NCBI GenBank assembly: GCA_046590195.1
Contig: JBKJTP010000063.1
Coordinates: 1-15,532 of the forward strand
Source of the DNA: JBKJTP01 sp046590195
Lineage (GTDB): Bacteria > Bacteroidota > Ignavibacteria > Palsa-1295
Direction: 5' to 3'
DNA length: 15,532 nucleotides
Positions 1 to 7,396 of this stretch are shown in pieces (position 1 is the first letter of the stretch; each line of letters begins with the position of its first letter). The position numbers and the translations under genes are program-made. Under the pieces are notes generated by a model. That model made no database searches, was not told where the DNA came from, and worked only from the letters and a program-made list of their open reading frames with translations.

Positions 1-47
1 AGTATTTTTGCCCATCGCTCTTCACTCTCAGATATCTCCTCCAATCT

Positions 48-446
48 ATGATAAAAGTAGTCGTCACTAGCATCATGGTCGATGACCAGAACAGAGCACT
101 GAAGTTTTATACTGAAAAGCTCGGCTTTGTCGTGAAGCACGACGTACCAGTCTCGGGCGAGCACCGCTGGCTTACGGTCGTTTCGCCGAATGACCAAGAT
201 GGCGTTGAGATCCTTCTCGAGCCACTCGGCTTTGCTCCTGCCCGCGACTTCCAAAAGCAGCTCTTTTCCGCAGGGATTCCGCTCACAATGCTCGGCACCG
301 ATAACATCCAGGCAGAGTACGATCGGCTGGTGGGGCTCGGCGTGACATTCCGCGGTGCGCCTGTCGCGATGGGGCCAGTGACGGTCGCTACATTCGAAGA
401 TACGTGCGGCAATTTGATCCAGCTAGCAGAGCAGACGGGCACATGA
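48..446 (+). CDS. VOC-fold (glyoxalase/bleomycin-resistance superfamily) protein
   Basis: A 132-residue single-domain protein of the vicinal oxygen chelate superfamily. It shows the two beta-alpha-beta-beta-beta halves expected of the fold. The first runs over residues 1-57, with the typical 'D..RALKFYTEKLGF' helix-loop and the strand 'GVEILLEP'. The second runs over about 79-128, with 'DNIQAEYDRLVGLGV' and the end motif 'FEDTCGNLIQLAE'. VOC proteins of this size act as dimers and may be metal-dependent lyases, dioxygenases or drug-binding proteins. The sequence closely resembles a widespread uncharacterised bacterial subgroup whose substrate is unknown, so no reaction is assigned. E54 and the C-terminal Gln/Glu are candidate metal ligands. 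No Shine-Dalgarno sequence precedes the ATG, and 182 bp without a gene separate it from apt, so it is probably a separate transcript. Confidence 0.9.
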   Translation: MIKVVVTSIMVDDQNRALKFYTEKLGFVVKHDVPVSGEHRWLTVVSPNDQDGVEILLEPLGFAPARDFQKQLFSAGIPLTMLGTDNIQAEYDRLVGLGVTFRGAPVAMGPVTVATFEDTCGNLIQLAEQTGT

Positions 447-628
447 CCGAAGGGTGATACTACTACGCAGCGACGCTTTTTCAACTATTCTCCAAATTGT
501 GTTGTAGATTTGCTGCGGCTCCGTGTGTCCCTTGTTGTTTCGGAGCTGAGGTTGTGGCGTGATCGATCGCGATCTTAACGCCTTGGAAGAAAGTCGTTGT
601 TGTCTTTCCCTTATTCTATCTGTTCCTC

Positions 629-1168
629 ATGAGGACTCTCTCGCAGGATTCTATTCTTCGGGCGCAGCAACTCATTCGTGACGTACCTAATTTTCCTAAA
701 GAGGGTATCCTGTTCAAGGATATCACTCCGGTACTCGCGGATGCGAATTCGATGCGTCAGGTTATCGACCAGTTCATCAAATTCTCGACACCGCTCCATC
801 CCGATGTCATCATCGGCATCGAGTCGCGCGGCTTTGTCTTAGGCATGCCGCTAGCGCTTGATCTCGGACTAGGCTTTGTGCCCGTGCGCAAGCAAGGCAA
901 ACTGCCCTACGATACGGTTCAGGAGCATTACGATCTTGAATACGGCACAAGCACGCTCGAGATGCACCGCGATGCAATAAAGCCGGGTCAGCGCGTCGTC
1001 ATCACTGATGACTTGCTCGCCACAGGCGGCACCGCTGCAGCATCCATACGTCTGGTAGAGCAGCTCGGCGGCGAGGTTGTCGGTATCGCCTTTATGGTCG
1101 AGCTCGATTTCCTCGGCGGTCGCAACGCGTTGAAGAATCGGAATATCCTATCGTTGATCCACTTCTAA
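629..1168 (+). CDS. apt: adenine phosphoribosyltransferase
   Basis: A cytoplasmic purine-salvage enzyme that converts adenine and PRPP to AMP and pyrophosphate. The 179-residue length is normal for the family. Visible signatures are the N-terminal 'RDVPNFPKEGILFKDITP' block (residues 17-34), 'IESRGF' (64-69) in the core, the flexible-loop region 'RKQGKLPY' (87-94), and the PRPP-binding motif 'VVITDDLLATGGT' (123-135) with its paired acidic residues. The ATG at 629 places the first conserved block at the usual distance from the N-terminus. No ribosome binding site is recognisable ahead of it. The stop codon directly abuts the ATG of the next gene, so the two are co-transcribed and probably translationally coupled. 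Confidence 0.97.
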   Translation: MRTLSQDSILRAQQLIRDVPNFPKEGILFKDITPVLADANSMRQVIDQFIKFSTPLHPDVIIGIESRGFVLGMPLALDLGLGFVPVRKQGKLPYDTVQEHYDLEYGTSTLEMHRDAIKPGQRVVITDDLLATGGTAAASIRLVEQLGGEVVGIAFMVELDFLGGRNALKNRNILSLIHF

Positions 1169-1501
1169 ATGATCACCAAAGCTGATTTCGATAAGATCGA
1201 TATCCGAGCTGGCCGGGTCATCGAAGCGGAAGAGTTTCCGGAAGCAACGAAGCCAGCCTACAAGCTGAAGATCGACTTTGGCCCGGAGATCGGTGTCAAG
1301 CAATCGAGCGCGCAAATAACACATCGCTATTTCCCGCAGGATCTCATCGATCGCGCGGTCGTAGCGGTCGTGAACTTCCCGCCTCGCAACATTGCGGGAT
1401 TTGAGTCCGAAGTACTCGTACTCGGCTTCTACAACGAGGAGAAAGAGGTTGTCCTGTTGCAGCCCGATTCGATCGTGCCTCCGGGGTCGAGACTCTGTTG
1501 A
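1169..1501 (+). CDS. csaA: CsaA-like tRNA-binding / export chaperone protein
   Basis: A 110-residue protein consisting of one EMAPII/Trbp111-type OB-fold tRNA-binding domain. It matches the CsaA family over its whole length: 'FDKIDIRAGRVIEAEEFPEA' (7-26), 'KPAYKL' (28-33), 'DFGPEIGVKQSSAQIT' (36-51), 'VVAVVNFPPR' (64-73) and the C-terminal 'PDSIVPPGSRL'. In Bacillus subtilis CsaA is a dimeric chaperone that can assist SecA-dependent export, and the fold binds tRNA. Which activity matters here cannot be read from the sequence. The start codon follows the apt stop without a single spacer base (TAA-ATG), so translation probably depends on ribosomes terminating on apt. The gene ends 13 bp before the convergent DinB-like gene, and no terminator is visible in that gap. 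Confidence 0.95.
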   Translation: MITKADFDKIDIRAGRVIEAEEFPEATKPAYKLKIDFGPEIGVKQSSAQITHRYFPQDLIDRAVVAVVNFPPRNIAGFESEVLVLGFYNEEKEVVLLQPDSIVPPGSRLC

Positions 1502-1514
1502 CCGTAGAGACGCG

Positions 1515-1976
1515 CTACCAATCCATTCGTGTTCGCAATCCGGTGATCTGATCTAGATGGCCTCGGCCGTGCTTTTCATACCTCGTGAGGATCTCTTCGA
1601 GGGTCAGCTCGCCATCTTCCGGATGATGCGCTGAGCGCTTCATCTGCTCAGGCGTTGCGCGCTCGAAGATCTCTGCTAATCTCGCTTGGACTCCTTCGAT
1701 GATCGCAAGGCTGCTCTCGATCGGGAATGCCAAGGCATCGCTCGTCTTTGCCCAATCGTCCTGCTCGTATGGCTTAAGCGTCGGGTGATCTTCAGTGATG
1801 ATCTGCTTCGCGCGGATGAACGCATGCATGTGCGAATCGGCTATATGATGCACCACCTGCTTCAGCGTCCATCCACCATCGCGGTAGGTTGTACTCAATT
1901 GCTCATCGCTGAGGTCTTTTACTGCTGAGCGAAGCTGAGACGGGAGTTCTTTGAGAGCGAGGATGCGTGGGTCCAT
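1515..1976 (-). CDS. DinB/YfiT-family metalloenzyme, BstA-like putative thiol transferase
   Basis: A 153-residue four-helix-bundle protein of the DinB_2/YfiT superfamily. The core resembles Bacillus YfiT/BstA: 'GGWTLKQVVHHIADSHMHAFIR' spans residues 34-55 and 'TEDHPTLKPY' spans 61-70. The candidate metal-binding histidines are present: H43/H44 in the first motif and the H-x-x-x-H pair H136/H140 ('HGRGH') near the C-terminus. BstA conjugates bacillithiol to electrophiles in Firmicutes, and related proteins occur in bacteria that make other thiols, so a detoxification role is likely but the cofactor is unknown. The protein lacks roughly 15-20 N-terminal residues found in YfiT. An in-frame TAG lies five codons upstream of the chosen ATG, so no longer start exists. 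It converges on csaA and diverges from the CBS gene across 129 bp. Confidence 0.85.
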   Translation of the reverse strand: MDPRILALKELPSQLRSAVKDLSDEQLSTTYRDGGWTLKQVVHHIADSHMHAFIRAKQIITEDHPTLKPYEQDDWAKTSDALAFPIESSLAIIEGVQARLAEIFERATPEQMKRSAHHPEDGELTLEEILTRYEKHGRGHLDQITGLRTRMDW

Positions 1977-2105
1977 GTGATCATTGATCTATCAAATCAA
2001 AGAATCATCTTACGGACGAGCTTTCCTTTTGATACACTTGGCGGATTATTTGATGCTCCAAGCTTCGGCATCCAAGCATCACAATAAACGAGTATCAATC
2101 CAGCA

Positions 2106-2531
2106 ATGACAATGATAGTAGAAGAGATCATGACGAGCAATGTGGCCACCTGCACCGCAGACGCTACGCTCAAGCAAGTTGCACAGCAGATGATCGATTA
2201 CGATTGCGGCGAGATCCCGGTCGTCGAGTCATCAACATCGAAGCAGGTTATCGGCGTTATCACCGATCGCGATATCACGGTCCGCGGAGTGGCAAAGGGC
2301 ATCGGCCCGAACGAAGGCACAGTGAAGGACTGCATGTCGAAGGGCGTCCATACCGTCACGCGTGAGACGACGGTCGAAGACGTGATGGATCTCATGGAGC
2401 GCAAGCAGATCCGCCGCGTACCGGTCGTTGATGCAGATGGCAATATCTGTGGCATCGTTGCCCAGGCGGATGTCGCGAAGCACGTCTCTGATGAGCGCGT
2501 AGGGGACGTCGTGAAGGATATTTCGAAGTAG
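2106..2531 (+). CDS. tandem CBS-domain protein
   Basis: A 141-residue protein made only of a CBS pair (Bateman module). CBS1 covers about residues 1-64, with 'VEEIMTSNVATC' at the start and 'VIGVITDRDITVRGVAKG' closing it. CBS2 covers about 73-137, with 'VKDCMSKGVHTV' and 'ICGIVAQADVAKHV'. The aspartate in 'ITDRD' and the matching 'AQAD' sit where adenosine ribose is usually bound, so it probably senses AMP, ATP, NAD or a similar ligand. No effector domain is fused and the target protein cannot be deduced from the neighbours. The start could be either ATG 2106 or ATG 2112. No ribosome binding site is visible. A long inverted repeat begins 5 bp after the stop codon. Confidence 0.92.
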   Translation: MTMIVEEIMTSNVATCTADATLKQVAQQMIDYDCGEIPVVESSTSKQVIGVITDRDITVRGVAKGIGPNEGTVKDCMSKGVHTVTRETTVEDVMDLMERKQIRRVPVVDADGNICGIVAQADVAKHVSDERVGDVVKDISK

Positions 2532-2535
2532 ACCG

Positions 2536-2613
2536 TAAAGTGTAGTACATGCTTTAGCTTGTGTGAGATCCTCCCGGGGTTTTCACACAAGCTAAAGCAT
2601 GTGCTACACTTTA
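2536..2613. repeat. REP-like (BIME-type) double hairpin, two inverted copies
   Basis: Two 31-base arms (2536-2566 and 2583-2613) are inverse complements except for one position, where the pair would be G-U in RNA. They enclose a 16-base GC-rich loop. Each arm is itself a small imperfect hairpin of the form GTAG-(C/T)ACATGC-TTTA-GCTTGTG, with the GTAG tetranucleotide just outside the stem. A GTAG or GTGG foot next to a short imperfect palindrome is the known form of REP sequences mobilised by RAYT (Y1-type) transposases, and two facing copies make a BIME. The element starts 5 bp after the CBS stop codon and may also stop transcription or protect the mRNA end. It lacks a T-tract, so a classical intrinsic terminator is less likely. 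No RAYT gene is in the window. Confidence 0.7.
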
Positions 2614-2762
2614 AACCCAGAAACACGGCATTTTTGCTCGGTTCGCCCGCCCCGCTTCCCACAATGCCGCCAGCCGAGACCACCGTGGGATAAGTTTTCG
2701 CCGTCCTAGCCACTAATTTCTGCCCTGTCGTGTAGTACAGTACTTCCGGACCCACCCCGCGG

Positions 2763-5726
2763 ATGAAGACCGCGTGTCCGATCACACTGTTCAACTCCAT
2801 GACACATCTACCCCAGACATATCTCACACTGGCGCTCACGCGGGCGCTCTTTGCCCTGCTAATCCTGTTCGTTTCGACCTCGGCATCCGCTCAGAGGAAG
2901 TATGAGTCGTTCAAGAACGACCCACTCAACACCAGGATCTACACGCTTGATAACGGGCTCAAGGTCTACATCTCTGTCAACAAGAACGAGCCTCGCGTCC
3001 AGACCTCGATCGCTGTTCGCGCAGGCAGCAAGCATGACCCGAGCGATGCGACAGGCCTCGCTCACTATCTCGAGCACATGCTCTTCAAGGGCACGGACAA
3101 GTTCGGCACATCGAACTTCGACGCCGAGGAGCGCGAAGTTGCAGTGATCGAAAATCTATATGAGACCTACCGCCAGACGCGCGATGAGAATCAGCGCGTG
3201 GCGCTCTATCGCCAGATCGACTCTGTCAGCCAGATCGCCGCGACGCACGCGATCGCGAATGAGTACGACAAGATGATCGGCGGCATCGGTGCCAAGGGCA
3301 CGAACGCCTATACGTGGGTCGAGCAGACGGTCTATGTCAATGACATCCCTTCGAACAACATCGATAAGTGGTTGCAGATCGAAGCCGAGCGTTTCCGCAA
3401 ACCGGTGCTTCGCCTCTTCCACACAGAGCTTGAAGCTGTCTATGAAGAGAAGAACCGCGGCCTCGATGACGACAACAATGAGGCATGGGAGCAGATGTTC
3501 GCCGAGCTCTTCCGCAATCATACGTATGGCACACAGACGACGATCGGTACGGTCGAGCATCTGAAGAACCCGTCGATGAAGAAGATCCGCGAGTACTACG
3601 AGAAGCACTATGTACCGAACAACATGGCGATCATTCTCTCAGGTGATATCGATCCTGACAAGACCGTCGCGGCCGTCGAGAAGTACTTTGGCTACATGCA
3701 GGCCAAGCCTGTTGAGAAGTACACATTCGGTCCAGAGACTCCACGAACAGCGCCTACGAAGAGAGAGATCTTCGGACCAGATGCTGAGTCGGTCAGCATT
3801 GGCTTCCGTCTTCCGGGCGCAACAACGCGCGATGCGAAGGTGCTGATGCTCGTAGATATGCTCGTTGCTAACGGCACTGCAGGCTTCATCGACTTGAATC
3901 TCAATCAGAAGCAGCAGGTTCTCTCCGCTGGTGGTTTCTTCCTCCCGTTCGCTGATTATAGCGCGCACATTCTCTTCGGATCTCCGAAGGAAGGACAGAA
4001 GCTCGAAGAAGTTGAGAAGCTCTTGCTCGATCAGATCAACCTTGTCAAGCAAGGGAAGTTTGATGACAAGATGCTGAAGGCAGTGATCAACGATCTGACG
4101 ATCCGCCGCATCCGCGAATTTCAGGAGAATTCGGGCCGCGCGAATAGCATGGTCACTGCGTTCGTCACTGGTCATGATCACCAAGACTACGTGCAGACGC
4201 TCGACTTCCTAAGCACTGTGACGAAGAAGGAGATCGTCGATGCAGCGAACAAGTATCACGGCAATGATTACGTCGTACTCTACAAGCGCTTAGGCGAGCG
4301 TAAGTCGGTGAAGGTTACGAAGCCAGCGATCACACCAGTCAGCGTGAACCGCGAGTCGGAGTCGCCATTCCTGAAGAACATCACTTCGATCAAAGCTGAT
4401 CAGATCAAGCCGCACTTCATCAACTTCGCTGAAGAGATCAAGCAATTGAAGCTCTCGAGTGGAGTGCCGGTATGGTATCTTCGCAATACGGAGAATCAAC
4501 TCTTCTCGCTGTACTATGTGCTCGATATGGGCAAGCGTCATGATAAGAGGATGGCGTTCGCAGTGGAGTACCTGAAATTCCTCGGTACGAATACGATGTC
4601 CGCTGAGGCTGTGCAGAAAAAGCTCTATGAGCTTGGTCTTAGCTTCGCAGTCAATGCCTCCGACGATCAGGTGTATGTATCGCTCACAGGACTCGACAAG
4701 AACTTCGAGGAAGGTGTGAAGTTGTTCGAGTCGTTGCTCGCGAATGCAAAACCGGATCAGGCAGCCCTTACGTCGCTCGTCGAGAATACGCTCAAGGCAC
4801 GAGACGACGCAAAGAAGAATAAGCAGGTCATTCTCTTCTCTGCACTTCAGCAGTATGGCGTGCATGGCCGCGTCAATCCGATGACAGACATCCTGAGCGA
4901 GGGAGAACTCAAGGCGCTTACGCCAGCCGAGCTCGTCACGAAGATCAAGAGCCTCACTGGTTATGAGCATCGAGTGATGTACTATGGGCCGCAGGAAGCG
5001 ACGGCAGTTGCAAAGAAGATGAGCGCGCTGCACAAGACGCCGAAGACGCTTGCTTCTATCCCGAATGTACCGCAGTACAAATTCCAAGATACGAAGGAAA
5101 ACACGGTCTACTTCGTCGACTACCCGATGCAGCAAGCGGAGGTGATCCTCATGTCAAAGTCGTTCAACTACGACCCGACACGCGTGCCTGTCATGCAGTT
5201 ATATAACGAGTACTTTGGCGGCGGCATGTCATCGATCGTCTTCCAGACGATCCGCGAATCGAAGGCCCTTGCTTATGCAGTGTGGTCGAACTTCATCACT
5301 CCGCAAAAGGTGAACGAGCCGAACTACGTATTCGCATACGTCGGTACCCAGGCTGATAAGCTTCCGGAGACAATGTCAGGCATGTTCGAACTGCTGAACG
5401 ATATGCCGAAGGCAGACCCGATCTTCTCGCAAGCGAAGCAGGCGATCCTGAGCAAGATCGAGACAGAGCGTACGCTTCGTGAGAGCGTGCTCTTTGCTTA
5501 TGAAGGCGCTTTAAAGAAGGGACTGACGAAGGATATCCGTAGCGATATCTATGCTGCAGTGCCTGCGATGTCGTTCGAAGATATCGAACGCTTCCAGAAG
5601 GAGTTCATCAAGGATAAGAAGTACACCATCCTCGTGCTTGGCGATAAGAGCAAGGTCGATCAATCAGTTCTCGCAAAGTACGGCACTGTCAAGACTCTTA
5701 CAATGAGAGATGTCTTTGGATATTGA
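2763..5726 (+). CDS. exported M16 (pitrilysin/insulinase) family zinc peptidase
   Basis: A 987-residue two-half M16 metallopeptidase with a signal peptide, so it acts in the periplasm or at the outer membrane. The hydrophobic core 'ALFALLILFVSTSASAQ' ends near residue 44. The N-terminal half carries the inverted zinc motif HxxEH as 'HYLEH' (101-105; H101 and H105 ligands, E104 catalytic). The third ligand lies in 'TELEAVYEEKNRG', most likely E229. A helical insert of about 50 residues (roughly 126-170) sits between these two parts. The C-terminal half (about 555-987) has lost the zinc site but keeps 'YFGGGMSSIVFQTIRESKALAYAV' (817-840), the substrate-cavity segment of M16 C-domains. The fused-clamshell layout suits degradation of unfolded peptides. 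The start is uncertain: ATG 2799 gives a shorter and more normal signal peptide. No ribosome binding site is visible at either ATG. Confidence 0.93.
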   Translation: MKTACPITLFNSMTHLPQTYLTLALTRALFALLILFVSTSASAQRKYESFKNDPLNTRIYTLDNGLKVYISVNKNEPRVQTSIAVRAGSKHDPSDATGLAHYLEHMLFKGTDKFGTSNFDAEEREVAVIENLYETYRQTRDENQRVALYRQIDSVSQIAATHAIANEYDKMIGGIGAKGTNAYTWVEQTVYVNDIPSNNIDKWLQIEAERFRKPVLRLFHTELEAVYEEKNRGLDDDNNEAWEQMFAELFRNHTYGTQTTIGTVEHLKNPSMKKIREYYEKHYVPNNMAIILSGDIDPDKTVAAVEKYFGYMQAKPVEKYTFGPETPRTAPTKREIFGPDAESVSIGFRLPGATTRDAKVLMLVDMLVANGTAGFIDLNLNQKQQVLSAGGFFLPFADYSAHILFGSPKEGQKLEEVEKLLLDQINLVKQGKFDDKMLKAVINDLTIRRIREFQENSGRANSMVTAFVTGHDHQDYVQTLDFLSTVTKKEIVDAANKYHGNDYVVLYKRLGERKSVKVTKPAITPVSVNRESESPFLKNITSIKADQIKPHFINFAEEIKQLKLSSGVPVWYLRNTENQLFSLYYVLDMGKRHDKRMAFAVEYLKFLGTNTMSAEAVQKKLYELGLSFAVNASDDQVYVSLTGLDKNFEEGVKLFESLLANAKPDQAALTSLVENTLKARDDAKKNKQVILFSALQQYGVHGRVNPMTDILSEGELKALTPAELVTKIKSLTGYEHRVMYYGPQEATAVAKKMSALHKTPKTLASIPNVPQYKFQDTKENTVYFVDYPMQQAEVILMSKSFNYDPTRVPVMQLYNEYFGGGMSSIVFQTIRESKALAYAVWSNFITPQKVNEPNYVFAYVGTQADKLPETMSGMFELLNDMPKADPIFSQAKQAILSKIETERTLRESVLFAYEGALKKGLTKDIRSDIYAAVPAMSFEDIERFQKEFIKDKKYTILVLGDKSKVDQSVLAKYGTVKTLTMRDVFGY

Positions 5727-5760
5727 TCATTTAAGTCAACTAGCTTTGTCAGCTAGAAGT

Positions 5761-5795
5761 AAAAAAGGCGGAGCACATTGCTCCGCCTTTTTTTT
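5761..5795. terminator. bidirectional intrinsic terminator
   Basis: A perfect 8-bp GC-rich stem GGCGGAGC/GCTCCGCC (5767-5774 and 5780-5787) with a five-base loop is flanked by six A (5761-5766) and eight T (5788-5795). Read on the + strand it ends the M16 transcript. Read on the - strand the A-run becomes a U-run and it ends the long minus-strand operon, whose last stop codon is at 5811. A smaller perfect 6-bp hairpin (5740-5745 and 5751-5756) lies just before it on the M16 side. Confidence 0.93.
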
Positions 5796-5810
5796 ATTCT
5801 CTTCTCTAGC

Positions 5811-7310
5811 TTAAAGCTTTACCGACATCCCCGCGATGGACAGTGAGTTCGCACGCTGATAAGCATTTTGGTTGACATCAATATTTGCAGCGGCCATACC
5901 GAGTGCAAGAGGATTGAAGCTGAATTCCATTCGCTGCAGCAATGTGCTGTTGCGCTGCTGATCGATGATGCCTGCGTCGCCATATCGCTGGTAGTCATCG
6001 GTGCCAAGCATTCCACGATCTTCCGTACCCTTGCCGAGTGTCGCCATCATTAATGTAAAACCCGCGGCAGCAACGATCGCAGGAGGAAGCAAGAACTCTG
6101 TTCCTGGCTCATCACCGATCATGGCAGAAATGCCGACCCCAATAAGCCCGCCCACCGTTGTACCAAGGATCACGAGATTACCATCACCGTCGGTGAAGTT
6201 GCGCCGTCCCAACCACTTATGCGCAGCATAACATCCGCCAAAGATACCCGCCGCCTGCATACCGACCAATAGGCGCGATCCAACATCCCCGACCTCGACA
6301 CCGGCGAGTTGCGAGACTAAAGCAAGACTAACGAGACCTCCTGTCAATCCACCCATCATCACTGCCTTCGCATCGCCAGTGGTGTAGTTCGTTCGGAGCG
6401 CGACTTCATTCGCGTAATACATACCCCCTAGCGAACCGACCAGCCCGGCTCCTGTCAGGATTGCGGGCGAGCCGCCATCGAAGGTATTTTCTCCTAAGAC
6501 CATAACAGATGCCACAATGCCTAACGAAGTACCAAAGACACCACCCACACCGATGAGGTTTGCGCGCCCCGCTTCAACGTTGTATTTACCGGCCAGCAAT
6601 GTCCCTGCGGTCAGTTCGGCCGCAGAGACGATCGAGCTGACACCTAGAAAGGTGGAAAGATCCTCATCATTGTCAAATGCATCCGCAACACCAAATGCCA
6701 GCGCAGTATGTGCGATACCGAGGGTCGCGCCGACACGCGCGCCAGCAGCCATCCCATCGGTCATTCGTGAATTCGCTGTGATCACGTAAGGGAGCAGAAA
6801 GCCAAGCCCTCCACCCAACAGATAGCTACCCGTAGAGGCACTCTCATTGCCGCCAACATTCACGGCGAATGCAGGACCGTAGTAAAGGAATGCCATGCCT
6901 GCCGTTGTCCAAAGAAAGTGCGCGCGGCCCGATTGATCGACCAAAGCTGTCGGCTGTTCAACCGTCACGCGCGAACGGATGTCGGCCCTTAGTGCAGCGA
7001 GCTGTGTGGAGTCGAGCGATGATGTGATGCGTGAAGTACGTCCGTCTTCAGTCGACGAGATCTCGAGCGAGTATCTTCCCGGAGCCAGGCGAAATAGGGT
7101 GGCTTGTTCAAAGCCAGGATACTCCAGAAAGAGCCCAAGCTGGTTGCGCAGATCGCGGTTGATCGAGTAGATCCGAGCGTCAGTAGACGAGTCGGATTCG
7201 GCGTCAAACGCTACTTGCACTTCCTGTGCTTGGATCTGCGTGGCCGGCATTTGGGTGCAGAAAAACGCTAGAATGATGAAAACTGAACGGAGAAATAGAG
7301 GGAGCTTCAT
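5811..7310 (-). CDS. exported glycine-rich hydrophobic protein with ~63-residue internal repeats, unknown function
   Basis: Not assignable to a family I recognise. The ATG at 7310 gives a 499-residue protein with a clear signal peptide (K2, hydrophobic 'SVFIILAFFC', ending 'QIQAQ' near residue 29). An in-frame GTG at 7334 would add eight residues but spoils the n-region. Residues about 30-115 form a soluble domain with 'LAPGRYSLEI', a strand pattern like PEGA-type surface domains. Residues about 132-428 hold roughly ten glycine-rich hydrophobic segments arranged as about 4.5 tandem units of ~63 residues (see the separate repeat entry). The last 70 residues are polar and end 'SIAGMSVKL'. It is the last gene of the minus-strand cluster, 86 bp after the lipoprotein gene and just before the terminator. 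It may be an inner-membrane protein with GxxxG-packed helix pairs, but a glycine-rich outer-membrane protein is not excluded. Confidence 0.8.
   Translation of the reverse strand: MKLPLFLRSVFIILAFFCTQMPATQIQAQEVQVAFDAESDSSTDARIYSINRDLRNQLGLFLEYPGFEQATLFRLAPGRYSLEISSTEDGRTSRITSSLDSTQLAALRADIRSRVTVEQPTALVDQSGRAHFLWTTAGMAFLYYGPAFAVNVGGNESASTGSYLLGGGLGFLLPYVITANSRMTDGMAAGARVGATLGIAHTALAFGVADAFDNDEDLSTFLGVSSIVSAAELTAGTLLAGKYNVEAGRANLIGVGGVFGTSLGIVASVMVLGENTFDGGSPAILTGAGLVGSLGGMYYANEVALRTNYTTGDAKAVMMGGLTGGLVSLALVSQLAGVEVGDVGSRLLVGMQAAGIFGGCYAAHKWLGRRNFTDGDGNLVILGTTVGGLIGVGISAMIGDEPGTEFLLPPAIVAAAGFTLMMATLGKGTEDRGMLGTDDYQRYGDAGIIDQQRNSTLLQRMEFSFNPLALGMAAANIDVNQNAYQRANSLSIAGMSVKL
6027..6830 (-). repeat. 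protein-level tandem repeat of about 63 residues inside the exported protein
   Basis: Using numbering from ATG 7310, a hinge motif recurs near residues 180 ('NSRMTDG'), 242 ('KYNVEAG'), 306 ('RTNYTTG') and 369 ('RRNFTDGDG'), at spacings of 62, 64 and 63. Each hinge is preceded by a hydrophobic Gly/Ala-rich segment with a pattern such as 'GxxGGxYxA'. Each is followed by a second segment with small residues every four positions, for example 'GGLTGGLVSLAL' and 'GTTVGGLIGVGIS'. A final half unit is present near 405-428. The DNA copies are diverged, so the repetition is old. The pattern was found by eye and has not been scored. Confidence 0.6.
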
Positions 7311-7396
7311 AAGAAATAAGGGCTGATGCAGCACGAATATACAACAGATCCAGCTGTCCGCCTGCTATTCTGCCATTCTTTCATTCTATTTCGCTT

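Noticed and set aside
107..484. 125-residue minus-strand open frame opposite the VOC gene
   Set aside because: It is the complement of a well-supported VOC protein. The product has no recognisable fold.
505..512. TAGATTTG, matching the Bacteroidota promoter element TAnnTTTG upstream of apt
   Set aside because: No matching upstream TTG/TTTG element at the expected ~20-base spacing, and an 8-base degenerate motif is expected by chance. Kept only as a weak candidate.
484..628. Possible riboswitch or hairpin leader upstream of apt
   Set aside because: Only a 6-bp GCTCCG/CGGAGC pairing with a 17-base loop and a GATC-rich palindrome are visible. No purine-riboswitch consensus is recognisable.
2198..2839. 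213-residue minus-strand open frame covering the CBS gene end and the REP element
   Set aside because: It overlaps most of a good CBS gene, runs through an inverted repeat, and has Ser/Thr-rich shadow composition.
4290..5135. 281-residue minus-strand open frame inside the M16 gene
   Set aside because: Arg/Leu/Ile/His-rich antisense translation of a strongly conserved peptidase, with no motifs.
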